Assembly: GCA_022482495.1 (NCBI GenBank)
Contig: JAKVPA010000002.1
Coordinates: forward strand, 124,001 to 188,000
Direction of reading: 5' to 3'
DNA: 64,000 bases
DNA from: Sphaerochaeta sp.
GTDB taxonomy: Bacteria; Spirochaetota; Spirochaetia; Sphaerochaetales; Sphaerochaetaceae
How positions within the stretch are numbered: the first letter of the stretch is position 1; every line of letters begins with the position of its first letter. The translations under genes and the position numbers were made by a program. This document shows positions 17,232-25,997 of this stretch, one piece after another. The notes under the pieces were generated by a model. The model had not been told where the DNA came from. It searched no databases and saw only the letters and a program-made list of their open reading frames with translations.

Positions 17232-17891
17232 ATGGAATCCATCGCAAGCTACATTGATCATACGATCCTCAGCGAGGACGCCACACAGGAACGTGTCGAA
17301 CGCGTGTGTCTGGAGGCGATCACCTATCGGTTCGCTTCCGTCTGTGTGAACGGTTGCTGGGTGCCGTTGTGTGCGCGGCTGCTTTCCGGCAGTGGAGTGA
17401 AGGTGTGCTGTGTGGTGGGGTTCCCGCTGGGCGCCATGTCCACCAAAGCCAAAGTATTTGAAGCCAAACAGGCGATTACGGATGGCGCGGATGAAATTGA
17501 CATGGTGATGAACATCGGCTGGCTGAAAGGCCATGACGATGGCTTGGTCCAGGACGAGGTGGCCGCGGTGAAGATGGCCTGCCGGGGGCGGACGCTGAAG
17601 GTGATCATCGAGGCCTGCCTGCTTACCGAAGAAGAGAAAGTCAGAGCGTGCCGGCTTGCCAAGAGCGCCGGCGCTGATTTTGTGAAGACCTCCACCGGCT
17701 TTTCAAAGGGCGGGGCGACGGTCGCCGACGTCAAGCTGATGCGAAAGACCGTTGGACCGGAATGCGGCGTCAAGGCCGCCGGAGGCATCCACACCTACGC
17801 CGAGGCGATGGCGATGATTGAGGCGGGAGCCAACCGGATCGGCGCCTCCTCCGGGGTGGAGATCGTCAAGGAGCAGCATGCCGCGCATTGA
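17232..17891 (+). CDS. deoC: Deoxyribose-phosphate aldolase
   Basis: The 219-residue class I aldolase cleaves deoxyribose-5-phosphate to glyceraldehyde-3-phosphate and acetaldehyde. Seen: [10 protein letters not shown] near residue 8, [14 protein letters not shown] near 60, [14 protein letters not shown] near 84, DFVKTSTGF with the Schiff-base Lys near 150, and GVKAAGGI near 180. The ATG at 17232 follows a weak GGGGGA/GCAGG SD. TTGCTT (17173-17178), 16 bases, TAAGCT is a possible weak promoter. The downstream kinase-like gene overlaps its end by 14 bases, linking both to nucleoside salvage. Confidence 0.94.
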   Translation: MESIASYIDHTILSEDATQERVERVCLEAITYRFASVCVNGCWVPLCARLLSGSGVKVCCVVGFPLGAMSTKAKVFEAKQAITDGADEIDMVMNIGWLKGHDDGLVQDEVAAVKMACRGRTLKVIIEACLLTEEEKVRACRLAKSAGADFVKTSTGFSKGGATVADVKLMRKTVGPECGVKAAGGIHTYAEAMAMIEAGANRIGASSGVEIVKEQHAAH

Positions 17892-19020
17892 GGAACGTCC
17901 CCAAGGGGCCGATTTCCTCAAAAGCCTTGGGTTTCCGACGGTGGACGTCCATGAGACGTTCTCCCATTTTGATTTCACCACGCCCGGGCGGCGGGTGCTG
18001 GTCATCGGCCCGATGGGCAGCGGAAAATCTGAGTACGCCGCCCGTCTGTGGCGGGACGCCGAGGTGGCACGCCGTAAAAGCGGGGCGGTCAAGGTGTTGA
18101 CCTCCACCGGTTCGCTTGACCGGCGCAATATCTTTTATCTCAGGAGTGATCTTGATTCCGCGCGGTTCCCTGATTATCCGGCGGACGCGCTGGCGTACCG
18201 CGGCGGGTATGTCCGCTGCGGAGACCATATGGCGCACATCCACGATTCGTTCGATCTGGAGCGGGTCATCGCTTCCCACCCGGAGGTGGGGACGTACATC
18301 ATCGACGAAGCGTCGTTCTTTGATGAGCGGATCGCCTACGTGGTGCGGGGCGCCAGCCTGTCCACCGGAGCGATGTTCATCTTCCCCACGTTGATCCTCA
18401 ACTTCCGCAGGGACATCTTCAACGCCACCGCCCGTCTGATGCTGGACATCGCCACGGATGTCATTCCGCTTTCCGCCTATTGCGAGCATCCCGATTGCAT
18501 GCGGGATGGCTTCTACACCTACCGCTACTACACGGTGGACGGCAGGGAATGCCCCGCCCTGTATTTCGATCCCTTGATCGTTGTCGGCGGGGATGTGGAG
18601 AAACAGAGCGCCACCGAGCCGAACTACGCCGCCCGCTGTGACAAGCATCACTATCTTCCTGGCAAGGAATATACCTTCCTTACGCTGAAGCCGCTGGGCT
18701 TGGACGCTTCCAAAGGAAATCTGAAGCCGCTGGAGAAGGAACTTGCCGCCCTGCAGGGGGACAAAACGCGTTCCATCCTGTACGCTTCTTTGGAAAAACA
18801 GTACGGGAAGCTTCCGGACGGCCAGGTGTATCTGGATGCGGTGCGGCCCCAGCACATCGCCGAGAAGGCGCTGGCCTACCTGTTTTGCGAGCAGAACCTC
18901 ATCGCCGAAGATCTGATGCGGCGCATCGTCACCGACCTTTCCCTGGACACCACCTATCTTTCCAAGACCCTCTCGGACAACCGCAGACCGGTCTCGTTTG
19001 AGCAGATGATGCTGCTGTAG
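17878..19020 (+). CDS. Thymidine-kinase-like P-loop protein with long C-terminal extension
   Basis: The 380-residue protein has Walker [15 protein letters not shown] near residue 45 and a DEASFF Walker B/lasso-like motif near 145, the layout of type II thymidine kinases (GPMxSGK, DEAQFF). A zinc-ribbon remnant follows (CEHPDC, then [12 protein letters not shown]). Typical enzymes have about 190-220 residues; here about 120 extra residues follow, and the insert between motifs is longer. Deoxynucleoside kinase activity is plausible given translational coupling with deoC (14-base overlap; AAGGAG before the start), but substrate specificity is uncertain. A hairpin terminator follows. Confidence 0.7.
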   Translation: MPRIEERPQGADFLKSLGFPTVDVHETFSHFDFTTPGRRVLVIGPMGSGKSEYAARLWRDAEVARRKSGAVKVLTSTGSLDRRNIFYLRSDLDSARFPDYPADALAYRGGYVRCGDHMAHIHDSFDLERVIASHPEVGTYIIDEASFFDERIAYVVRGASLSTGAMFIFPTLILNFRRDIFNATARLMLDIATDVIPLSAYCEHPDCMRDGFYTYRYYTVDGRECPALYFDPLIVVGGDVEKQSATEPNYAARCDKHHYLPGKEYTFLTLKPLGLDASKGNLKPLEKELAALQGDKTRSILYASLEKQYGKLPDGQVYLDAVRPQHIAEKALAYLFCEQNLIAEDLMRRIVTDLSLDTTYLSKTLSDNRRPVSFEQMMLL

Positions 19021-19063
19021 ACGGAAAAAGTCAAAAACTCCACTACAAAAGAACGATGGAACC

Positions 19064-19097
19064 CCTCACTATTAGGAAAGTGAGGCAAGGGTTTTTG
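19064..19097 (+). terminator. Probable terminator
   Basis: CCTCACT (19064-19070) pairs with AGTGAGG (19079-19085), and GGGTTTTTG follows a short bulge. It would end the deoC-kinase transcript and overlaps the 3' end of the convergent gene. Confidence 0.55.
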
Positions 19098-19944
19098 TCA
19101 GTGTGTCCGGATTGAGGTTTTCCAACAGGCAGGGAACGTCGATGTGTCGTTTTTCCAGTTCCGCATTGAACAGGTGCCAGTCCATGACGCCGGTTCCCGC
19201 CGTCAGGTCCCCGATCTTCGTTCCTTGTTCGGAGAGGATGAAGTCTTTCACGTGGATCGCTTTGATCCTGGGCCCGAAGGCATCCAGCGCTTCGGCGAAA
19301 TACCGCTGTTGCGCTTCCCGGGACGGATGACGATGGAACGAGCCGTCCGATTCGGGAATTCCGGTGTATCCGACCAGATTGACCGGGTCGAACACCACGC
19401 CAAGGTGCGGAGTCGGGTAGCGGTCCAGCAGGTCGACCATCCGCTGGATGGAGCAGATGGTGTGGGCGTGGTTGACCGGCTCGATGCCGACGATGGCGTC
19501 ATACCGCTCCGCTTGTTCCAGCAGGAACTCCAGGCTGGCGTGGAACCGGTCCAGGATTTCGGGTTCATAGGTGTCCGGGCTGTACGAACAGTCAGGATGG
19601 ACGGATCCGGTTTCCGTGGCGACCAGGCGGCAGCCGAACTCCTTGGTGAAGCGGAGGTTGGTGGCGAAGTCAGCCAGCATCCGCTTGCGGACCTCGGCAT
19701 CGGGATGGACGGGGTTGATGTACGAGCCGATGACGGCGATGGAAACCCCTTCCTTGGCCAGGTCGTCGTGGATGGCCTGGACATACTCCGGGGTGTACGC
19801 CGACGGGTCCTTTGCCGTGGCGATGACTTTTTTCATCGCCAGCTGGATGGTGACGGGATGTTGGAAAGAAGCGGCTCTTTGGGCCAGTTCTTGTACGGTA
19901 GTGAATTTGCCCAGATCGTGGGCGCGGAATCCGATGTGCATCAT
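19072..19944 (-). CDS. Sugar phosphate isomerase/epimerase family TIM-barrel protein
   Basis: The 290-residue AP-endonuclease-2/xylose-isomerase-like barrel has metal-site segments LVATETGSVHPD, IVGIEPVNHAHTICS, LGVVFDPVNLV, IKAIHVKDF and PCLLENLNPD. Members isomerise or epimerise sugars and inositols; the substrate is not identifiable. Two adjacent ATGs (19944, 19941) follow a GCAGG that is a weak SD; I use the first. It is divergent from the GH28 gene with 46 bases between the starts, which suggests a shared control region and a role in using the released sugar. Confidence 0.75.
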   Translation of the reverse strand: MMHIGFRAHDLGKFTTVQELAQRAASFQHPVTIQLAMKKVIATAKDPSAYTPEYVQAIHDDLAKEGVSIAVIGSYINPVHPDAEVRKRMLADFATNLRFTKEFGCRLVATETGSVHPDCSYSPDTYEPEILDRFHASLEFLLEQAERYDAIVGIEPVNHAHTICSIQRMVDLLDRYPTPHLGVVFDPVNLVGYTGIPESDGSFHRHPSREAQQRYFAEALDAFGPRIKAIHVKDFILSEQGTKIGDLTAGTGVMDWHLFNAELEKRHIDVPCLLENLNPDTLTKTLASLS

Positions 19945-19990
19945 GGCCTGCAGTGTAGCGCGATGTACCAGGTTTCTCAAGGAGCATGTG

Positions 19991-21346
19991 ATGCGAACGT
20001 ATGATGTGAAACGGGATTTCCAAGCCTTCGGAGACGGGGCGCATGATGATTCAGCGGCCCTGTCCGCCGCGCTTTCGGCGCTGTCTTCCGGAGATACGTT
20101 GTCCATTCCCGCCGGGGTCTACCTTACCGGGCCGCTTACCGTGGATACCGACCGGATCACCATCGTGCTTGAAGCGCACAGCTCCCTCCGCTTTCTCGAT
20201 GACCCCACCCGGTATGAGCCGGTCAAGACCCGGTGGGAAGGGGTCCGTTGTTGGGCGATGCATCCCTGCTTGTGGATCACCGAAAGCAAAGATGTGGTGA
20301 TCAAAGGGGAGGGGACGTTGGATGGCAACGGCGCATGGTGGTGGACCCAGGCGGGGGAGAAGAAACACCAGCAGGGACCAGTGACGGATTTGGAGCGGAA
20401 ATTCGCCGCGTTGAACCCTGGGTTTCTCACCCAGCCGGGGGGTGGCGGCGGTCGGTCAAGCCAGTTCCTCCGACCCCCGCTTCTGCAGATCCACCACAGC
20501 CAAAATGTGACTATCCAGGGGATCACACTGCGCAACAGTCCGTTCTGGACGCTCCATCCCGTCTTTTCCCAGAAGATCACCATCCGGGATCTGACCATCG
20601 AGAATCCCAATGACGCCCCGAACACCGATGGCATCGACATCGACTCCTGCCAGCAGGTGACGGTCACCGGTTGCACGGTGACGGTGGGGGATGACGGCAT
20701 TGCCGTGAAGAGCGGCATCGGCGAGGATGCCTTGGCCGTCGGCATACCGACGACGGATGTGGATGTCAGGGATTGCGTGGTGCGTTTCGCCCATGGAGGT
20801 GCCGTGATCGGCAGTGAGACCGGCGGAGGCATCCATCATATCTCGTTCGCCAACTGCCGCTTCGATGGCACGGACCGGGGGGTGCGCGTCAAAACCCGCA
20901 GGGGGCGTGCCGGAGACATCTCCGATCTTTCCTTCACTGACATCACCGTCCATGGGGCGCTCTGCCCGCTGACCATCAACATGTACTACATGTGCGGCGC
21001 CACCGATCATTCGCTGTTTTCCTTGGATGCCCAGCCGGTGGGGGTGACTACCCCGCACATCCACGATGTGACCATCAAACGGCTCCAATCCGATGGCATC
21101 CGCTCGATGGCGGCGTTCATCGTCGGACTTCCAGAGCGACCGGTGGAACGTCTGGTGCTGGAGGAGTGCTCGTTCGCGTTGGCGGATGATGGCTTGGAGC
21201 CGGTGGCGCAGAGCGAGATGTACCAGGGGCTTCCGGACAATCCGTCACGAGGAATACGGCTACGGAACGTCAGTGTCCGGCTCTCTGCTGTCAGCGGTTG
21301 CCCGGTGGAGAAGGAAACCGGGGTGACGGAACTCAAAACAACGTAA
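19991..21346 (+). CDS. Glycoside hydrolase family 28 (polygalacturonase-like)
   Basis: The 451-residue right-handed beta-helix protein has all GH28 active-site blocks: PNTDGIDIDS, VGDDGIAVKSG (the DD pair), AHGGAVIGSE, and RVKTRRGRAG (RxK). No signal peptide is seen, so it should hydrolyse imported galacturonate oligomers inside the cell, probably as an exo-acting enzyme. AAGGAG lies 6 bases before the ATG at 19991. It sits next to eda and kdgK, which consume the product. Related specificities such as rhamnogalacturonan or xylogalacturonan cannot be excluded. Confidence 0.87.
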   Translation: MRTYDVKRDFQAFGDGAHDDSAALSAALSALSSGDTLSIPAGVYLTGPLTVDTDRITIVLEAHSSLRFLDDPTRYEPVKTRWEGVRCWAMHPCLWITESKDVVIKGEGTLDGNGAWWWTQAGEKKHQQGPVTDLERKFAALNPGFLTQPGGGGGRSSQFLRPPLLQIHHSQNVTIQGITLRNSPFWTLHPVFSQKITIRDLTIENPNDAPNTDGIDIDSCQQVTVTGCTVTVGDDGIAVKSGIGEDALAVGIPTTDVDVRDCVVRFAHGGAVIGSETGGGIHHISFANCRFDGTDRGVRVKTRRGRAGDISDLSFTDITVHGALCPLTINMYYMCGATDHSLFSLDAQPVGVTTPHIHDVTIKRLQSDGIRSMAAFIVGLPERPVERLVLEECSFALADDGLEPVAQSEMYQGLPDNPSRGIRLRNVSVRLSAVSGCPVEKETGVTELKTT

Positions 21347-21380
21347 GAAAACAAAACGTGCCGGACAGTTGCCCGGCACG
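21347..21380 (-). terminator. Rho-independent terminator of the aldolase gene
   Basis: CGTGCCGG (21357-21364) and CCGGCACG (21373-21380) form an 8-bp stem. On the minus strand TTTTGTTTTC follows directly, so it ends the eda transcript. Confidence 0.8.
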
Positions 21381-21407
21381 CTCAACACGAAAAGAAGGAA
21401 TGGTTGG

Positions 21408-22370
21408 TTACGCTCGAACCAGATGGATGGCGAACCCGTTGACCTCTTCCTTGAAGTAGACCACCTTGGTCCCTTTGGCGTCGGAGACGATTGACTCGGA
21501 GATCGGGGTGAAGCCGAACTGCTTCAGGTATCCGATGGTACGGTCCACGTCAAAGCAGCTGTAGGCAATGTGGCCATGGGTGCCGTAGAACGGTTTGTTC
21601 ATCACTTCGATGGTGGTGTCCATGAACGAGGAGCCCGCTCCCCGCTTGGTGCAGACCATGCCGAGGTGCTCGAACGCCGTGATGGATTTCTCCATGGCCG
21701 CGGCATCCGGGTTGTTCAACCCGATGTGGGTGAAGTGCAGTCCCTGCAGCGCCAGTTCCGCTTCCTTGCAGATCGTGGTGATCTCATCCCACTTGTCGCC
21801 GTTGATCAGATCAGACTTGACCATCCAGGATCCTCCGACGGAAAGCACGTTGGGCGCTTTGGCGTAGGATGCGATATTCTCCAGGTTGATGCCTCCGGTG
21901 GGCATGAATTTCAGCGAGGGGAACGGACCGGCCAGGTTCTTCAGCATGTCAACGCCGCCATTTGCTTCGGCGGGGAAGAACTTCAGGACGGAAAGACCCA
22001 TCTTCACCCCTTTGGTGATCTCGCTCGGCGTGCTGACGCCCGGGCAGACCGGGATGTGGTGTTCCAGACACCAGGAAACCAGCTCTTCATCGAAGCCCGG
22101 CGCGACGATGAACGACGCTCCCGCCTTCACCGCTTTCTCGGCGTTCTCGATGGAAAGGACGGTTCCCGCCCCAAGCAGCATGTCGGGGTATGCCTGGTGC
22201 ATTGCCTTGATGGCCGCTTCCGCCGCGCTAGTGCGGAAGGTGACCTCCGCGGCGGGGATGCCGCCGTCGATCAACGCTTTGGCCAGCTTGGTGGCTTTCG
22301 ACGCGTCGTCCAGTTTGACGACGGGGATGATACCGATGTCATGGACACGTTTGTAGAAATCTTCAAACAT
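21408..22370 (-). CDS. eda: KDPG/KDPGal aldolase fused to a VOC (glyoxalase-like) domain
   Basis: Residues 1 to about 205 are a class I aldolase: AAEVTFRTSAAEAAI (catalytic Glu), LLGAGTVLS, PGVSTPSEI, LKFFPAE with the Schiff-base Lys, and PTGGINLENI. It cleaves 2-keto-3-deoxy-6-phosphogluconate to pyruvate and glyceraldehyde-3-phosphate. Residues about 213-320 are a VOC-fold domain (HFTHIGLNNPD, GTHGHIAYSCFDVDRTIGYL, NGFAIHLV). Stand-alone Eda has about 210 residues, so this is a clear fusion. AAGGAG lies 6 bases before the ATG. It is divergent from kdgK across a palindromic operator. The VOC domain's role is unknown. Confidence 0.88.
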   Translation of the reverse strand: MFEDFYKRVHDIGIIPVVKLDDASKATKLAKALIDGGIPAAEVTFRTSAAEAAIKAMHQAYPDMLLGAGTVLSIENAEKAVKAGASFIVAPGFDEELVSWCLEHHIPVCPGVSTPSEITKGVKMGLSVLKFFPAEANGGVDMLKNLAGPFPSLKFMPTGGINLENIASYAKAPNVLSVGGSWMVKSDLINGDKWDEITTICKEAELALQGLHFTHIGLNNPDAAAMEKSITAFEHLGMVCTKRGAGSSFMDTTIEVMNKPFYGTHGHIAYSCFDVDRTIGYLKQFGFTPISESIVSDAKGTKVVYFKEEVNGFAIHLVRA

Positions 22371-22394
22371 GGTGCGCTCCTTATTGCATATTAA

Positions 22395-22409
22395 TGAAAC
22401 ATTGTTTCA
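22395..22409. promoter_or_regulatory. Palindromic operator, uronate-regulon type (site 2)
   Basis: TGAAACATTGTTTCA is a near-perfect palindrome between the divergent eda and kdgK genes. It lies 4 bases upstream of the kdgK -35 box and within the likely eda promoter region. It is nearly identical to site 3 upstream of the uxa operon and close to site 1. Confidence 0.7.
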
Positions 22410-22413
22410 AATA

Positions 22414-22442
22414 TTGACATCCCAAAGGATACACCCTATGAT
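22414..22442 (+). promoter_or_regulatory. kdgK promoter
   Basis: TTGACA (22414-22419) and TATGAT (22437-22442) are separated by 17 bases, an almost consensus sigma70 promoter. Confidence 0.8.
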
Positions 22443-22486
22443 GGGGAATTGCAAGCGTTTCATACAAAACAAATTGGAGGAATTCC

Positions 22487-23524
22487 ATGGGAAAAGAATT
22501 TGTCACCTTCGGTGAAATCATGTTGCGTCTGAAGTCGCCTCGTCATGAGCGTTTCTTCCAGTCCCCCAGCCTTGAGGCCACCTTTGGCGGCGGAGAAGCC
22601 AACGTTGCCGTCTCCCTTGCCATTTTGGGGAAAAAGGCCCGGTTCGTCACCTCCGTGCCTGACAACGCCATCGGAGAGGCATGCATCCGCGAGGTGCGCA
22701 AATACGGTGTGGATGTGGACAGCATCAACCGGATCAAAGGTTCCCGGCTTGGCATCTATTACTTGGAGACCGGCGCCAACCAGCGTGCCAGTTCCGTGGT
22801 GTACGATCGTGCCGGTAGCGCTTTCGCCACCAGCAAGGCTTCCGACTATCCGTTTGATGCCATCATGGCCGATGCCGCCTGGTTCCATGTGACCGGCATC
22901 ACGCCGGCGGTCAGCCAGGAAGCGGCCGACGCCGCGTTGGCCGCCATGCAGGCTGCCAAGAAGCACGGCGCCACGGTGTCCATTGACCTGAACTACCGCA
23001 AGAAGTTGTGGAACTACGGCAAGAAGGCTCCGGAAGTGATGCGGGAGCTCACCAAGTACGCCGATGTGGTCATCGCCAACGAAGAGGATATCCAGAAGTG
23101 TCTGGACATCCAGGCCAAGGTGGATGTGACCAGCGGAAAGCTTGACCCCAAGGCGTATGAGGCGTTGACGGCGGAAGTGAAGAAGCAGTTCCCCAACGTC
23201 AACGTGGTTGCGGTGACGCTCCGCGAGAGCCACAGCGCCGACCACAACGGATGGAGCGCCGCATTGTCCGGCAAGACGGGGTACTACGTCTCCCGCCACT
23301 ATGAGATCGAGGACATCATCGACCGTGTCGGAGGCGGGGACTCTTTTGCCGCCGGGATCATCTACGGACTTTCCGAGTATCCCCAGGACGAGCAGTATGC
23401 CCTGAACTTCGCCGTCGCCGCTTCCTGCCTGAAGCACAGCATCGACGGAGACCTCAACCTGGCCACCAAGAGCGAGATCGAAGCGCTGGCCAAGGGCGAT
23501 GGATCGGGCAGAGTGCAGCGCTGA
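22487..23524 (+). CDS. kdgK: 2-dehydro-3-deoxygluconokinase (PfkB family)
   Basis: The 345-residue ribokinase-fold enzyme phosphorylates KDG to KDPG, the substrate of the adjacent aldolase. Seen: TFGEIMLRL at the start, [16 protein letters not shown] near residue 35, [11 protein letters not shown] near 165, and the C-terminal catalytic motif [12 protein letters not shown] near 285. GGAGG lies 7 bases before the ATG. It is monocistronic between a strong promoter and a terminator. A paralogue is encoded at 24887-25984. Confidence 0.92.
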   Translation: MGKEFVTFGEIMLRLKSPRHERFFQSPSLEATFGGGEANVAVSLAILGKKARFVTSVPDNAIGEACIREVRKYGVDVDSINRIKGSRLGIYYLETGANQRASSVVYDRAGSAFATSKASDYPFDAIMADAAWFHVTGITPAVSQEAADAALAAMQAAKKHGATVSIDLNYRKKLWNYGKKAPEVMRELTKYADVVIANEEDIQKCLDIQAKVDVTSGKLDPKAYEALTAEVKKQFPNVNVVAVTLRESHSADHNGWSAALSGKTGYYVSRHYEIEDIIDRVGGGDSFAAGIIYGLSEYPQDEQYALNFAVAASCLKHSIDGDLNLATKSEIEALAKGDGSGRVQR

Positions 23525-23546
23525 TCATTCTTCCGTTTCCCACAAT

Positions 23547-23580
23547 GGCCTTCCCCTGCGGAAGGCCTTTTGTCGTTTTA
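23547..23580 (+). terminator. kdgK terminator
   Basis: GGCCTTCC (23547-23554) pairs with GGAAGGCC (23560-23567), followed by TTTTGTCGTTTTA. Confidence 0.88.
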
Positions 23581-23615
23581 TGGGAAAGGATCGTCAACCC
23601 TTTCCAAAGCTTTCC

Positions 23616-23643
23616 TTGACAGCCCCTTTCCGTATGGTACTCT
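23616..23643 (+). promoter_or_regulatory. Promoter of the galactonate dehydratase gene
   Basis: A perfect TTGACA (23616-23621) and TACTCT (23638-23643) are 16 bases apart. The inverted pair CCGTATG/CATACGG spans about 23630-23665 around the start site and could be an operator. Confidence 0.6.
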
Positions 23644-23707
23644 GAAACCAATACCAATCATACGGCGCCTTCTGTGTGCCTGATTGCTGAAAGCGGGAGC
23701 GTGCAAC

Positions 23708-24856
23708 ATGCAAATTACCAAGCTGAATCTGTATACCGTCCCTCCACGATGGCTCTTTTTGGAAATGGAAACGGATGAAGGGATCACCGGGTGGGGTGAG
23801 CCGGTTGTGGAAGGAAGGGCCTCGGTGGTAAAAGCCGCGGTGGAGGATTTCGGCACGTTGCTTGTGGGAAAAGATCCCCGACGGATCGAAGATCTGTGGC
23901 AAATGATGTACCGTACCGGCTTCTATCGTGGGGGGCCGGAAGTGATGAGCGCGATTGCGGGCATCGACCAGGCGTTGTGGGACATCAAGGGGAAAGCTCT
24001 TGGCGTTCCGGTGTATGAACTGCTCGGCGGGTTGTGCAGGGACCGTTTGCGGGTGTACAGCTGGGTTGGCGGAGACCGCCCGGGAGACCTTGAGGAAGGG
24101 GTGAAACGGCTGTGGGAGAGCGGGTGCACCGCGGTGAAGATGAATGCTACCGAAGAGATGCATTACATCGACCAGTACACAAAGATCGACGCGGTATGCC
24201 AGCGCGTCCAGACAATCAGGGATGCAATGGGATCGAAGATGGACATCGCGGTGGATTTCCATGGAAGGGTGCACAAGTCGATGGCGAAGGTATTGGCCCA
24301 TGCGTTGGAACCCTACCATCTGATGTTCATTGAAGAACCGGTGCTTCCCCAGAACAATGAAGCGCTTCGTGAGATCGCGCATCATACCTCGACGCCGATC
24401 GCAACCGGCGAGCGGATGTTCAGCCGATGGGATTTCAAACCATTGTTTGAGGCGGGGTACGTCGATATCATCCAACCGGATCTTTCCCATGCGGGAGGGA
24501 TCTCGGAAGTGAAGAAGATCGCGGCAATGGCGGAGGCCTACGACATATCCGTGGCTCCCCATTGCCCCCTTGGTCCGATCGCGCTTGCCGCGTGTGTGCA
24601 ACTGGATGCGTGTACCCCGAATGTCGCGATCCAGGAGCAAAGTCTCGGCATCCATTACAACAAAGGAACAGATCTGCTCGATTATCTGAAGGATCCTGAG
24701 GTGTTCCGTTTCAAAGACGGGTATATCCAGATCCCGACCGCTCCCGGATTGGGAATTGAAGTGAACAAGGAGAAAGTCCTGGCCGCAGCCGCCAAAGGCC
24801 ACTCCTGGAAGAATCCAATCTGGAGAAATTACGACGGAACCATCGCGGAATGGTGA
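23708..24856 (+). CDS. dgoD: D-galactonate dehydratase (enolase superfamily)
   Basis: The 382-residue mandelate-racemase/enolase-superfamily protein closely follows the layout of E. coli DgoD: PPRWLFLEMETDEGITGWGE, RTGFYRGGPEVMSAIAGIDQ, YSWVGGDRP, DFHGRVHKSMAKVL, FIEEPVLPQN, GERMFSRWDFK, QPDLSHAGGI and APHCPLGPIALAA. It removes water from D-galactonate to give 2-keto-3-deoxygalactonate. The ATG at 23708 follows GGGAGC by 9 bases. It is convergent with a PfkB kinase that may phosphorylate its product. A perfect 10-bp inverted repeat (24844-24853/24866-24875) spans its stop. Confidence 0.88.
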   Translation: MQITKLNLYTVPPRWLFLEMETDEGITGWGEPVVEGRASVVKAAVEDFGTLLVGKDPRRIEDLWQMMYRTGFYRGGPEVMSAIAGIDQALWDIKGKALGVPVYELLGGLCRDRLRVYSWVGGDRPGDLEEGVKRLWESGCTAVKMNATEEMHYIDQYTKIDAVCQRVQTIRDAMGSKMDIAVDFHGRVHKSMAKVLAHALEPYHLMFIEEPVLPQNNEALREIAHHTSTPIATGERMFSRWDFKPLFEAGYVDIIQPDLSHAGGISEVKKIAAMAEAYDISVAPHCPLGPIALAACVQLDACTPNVAIQEQSLGIHYNKGTDLLDYLKDPEVFRFKDGYIQIPTAPGLGIEVNKEKVLAAAAKGHSWKNPIWRNYDGTIAEW

Positions 24857-24875
24857 GGTACTCATCCATTCCGCG
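24844..24875. terminator. Convergent-gene hairpin without T-run
   Basis: CGCGGAATGG (24844-24853) pairs with CCATTCCGCG (24866-24875), spanning the stop of dgoD. There is no poly-T on either side, so it may be a weak bidirectional terminator or an mRNA 3'-end stabiliser. Confidence 0.4.
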
Positions 24876-24886
24876 CCGTCTCTGCG

Positions 24887-25984
24887 TCATCGTTGGATTC
24901 GTGCGTTGGCCCCATGGGCCAGGGCTTCCACCTGCGCCCGGGTCGCCATGGTGGTGTCACCGGGGTAGGTGGTGAGCAACGCACCATGGGCCCACCCAAG
25001 CCGTAATGCCTCTTCGGGATCCTTTCCTTCCAACAGGCCGTAGATCAACCCGGCGGCAAAGCCATCACCACCACCGACACGATCATACACGTCAAGGTGG
25101 CAGGTGGGGGCCTGGTATCCCTTCCCATCCATATACAATACGGCGCTCCAGTCATGGGAGTTGGTGGAATGCACCTCCCTGAGGGTGGTTGCCACCGCCT
25201 TGATGTTGGGGAAGCGTTTCGAGACGGTATCCATCATGGCAAAAAAGACGGAGGGGTCGGAGTTCCCCGATTTCTCCATTTTGGGACCTTCCAGTCCCAG
25301 ACCGAGCTGCAGATCTTCTTCATTGCCAAGAAGTACGTCCACATTCTCGACGATTCGGGATAGACATTGCTGGGCTGTCCGTTGGGCGTCTTCTCCGGAT
25401 TGCGCGATGGAAGCCCAGAGTTTCTTGCGGTAGTTGAGATCAAAGGAAACCACCGCTTCATGGGAATGGGCTTCCTGCATCGCTTTGATCACCAGATCGG
25501 GCGTTGCAGGGGAGAGCGCACTGAAAATACCCCCGCTGTGGAACCATCGTATCTTGTGAGAGAAGATTTCATCCCATGCGAAACTTTCCTTGGTGAGAAG
25601 GGCGGCGGCTTCATTGCTCCGGTTGTAGAAAACGACGGGTGCTCGGACTCCTTGCCCGCGATCGCTGTACACGTGGGCCATGTTGGGGCCCCGGACGCCA
25701 TCATGAGGGAACCTGGTATAAAACGGGATGACCCCCATTTTCCTCACTTCGCTTTCGATTTTCCATCCAAGGGGATAGTCAACCATCGCCGAAATGATTG
25801 CCGTCCGTTCCCCGAACGCGCGGGCAAGGTTCGCCGCGACATTGTATTCTCCGCCTGAGACGTGCATCTGTACCGTATCGGCATATTCGATTGGGGTGAT
25901 GCCGGAATCCAATCGGATCACCAAAGCCCCTAACGCGGCGAAATCAATTCCATCAGACGTTTTTTTTGGTATCTGCAAAAGCAT
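24887..25984 (-). CDS. PfkB family kinase, 2-keto-3-deoxygluconate/galactonate kinase-like
   Basis: The 365-residue kinase is a paralogue of KdgK in this window. It shares [24 protein letters not shown] and DRVGGGDGFAAG with an intact catalytic Asp, and ends ARIQR where KdgK ends GRVQR. It phosphorylates a 2-keto-3-deoxy sugar acid; KDGal from DgoD or KDG are the best guesses. The ATG at 25984 has AGGAGG about 9 bases upstream. It lies 13 bases after the 6-phosphogluconate dehydrogenase stop and probably shares its transcript. Confidence 0.8.
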   Translation of the reverse strand: MLLQIPKKTSDGIDFAALGALVIRLDSGITPIEYADTVQMHVSGGEYNVAANLARAFGERTAIISAMVDYPLGWKIESEVRKMGVIPFYTRFPHDGVRGPNMAHVYSDRGQGVRAPVVFYNRSNEAAALLTKESFAWDEIFSHKIRWFHSGGIFSALSPATPDLVIKAMQEAHSHEAVVSFDLNYRKKLWASIAQSGEDAQRTAQQCLSRIVENVDVLLGNEEDLQLGLGLEGPKMEKSGNSDPSVFFAMMDTVSKRFPNIKAVATTLREVHSTNSHDWSAVLYMDGKGYQAPTCHLDVYDRVGGGDGFAAGLIYGLLEGKDPEEALRLGWAHGALLTTYPGDTTMATRAQVEALAHGANARIQR

Positions 25985-25997
25985 ATCAGGTTTCCTC

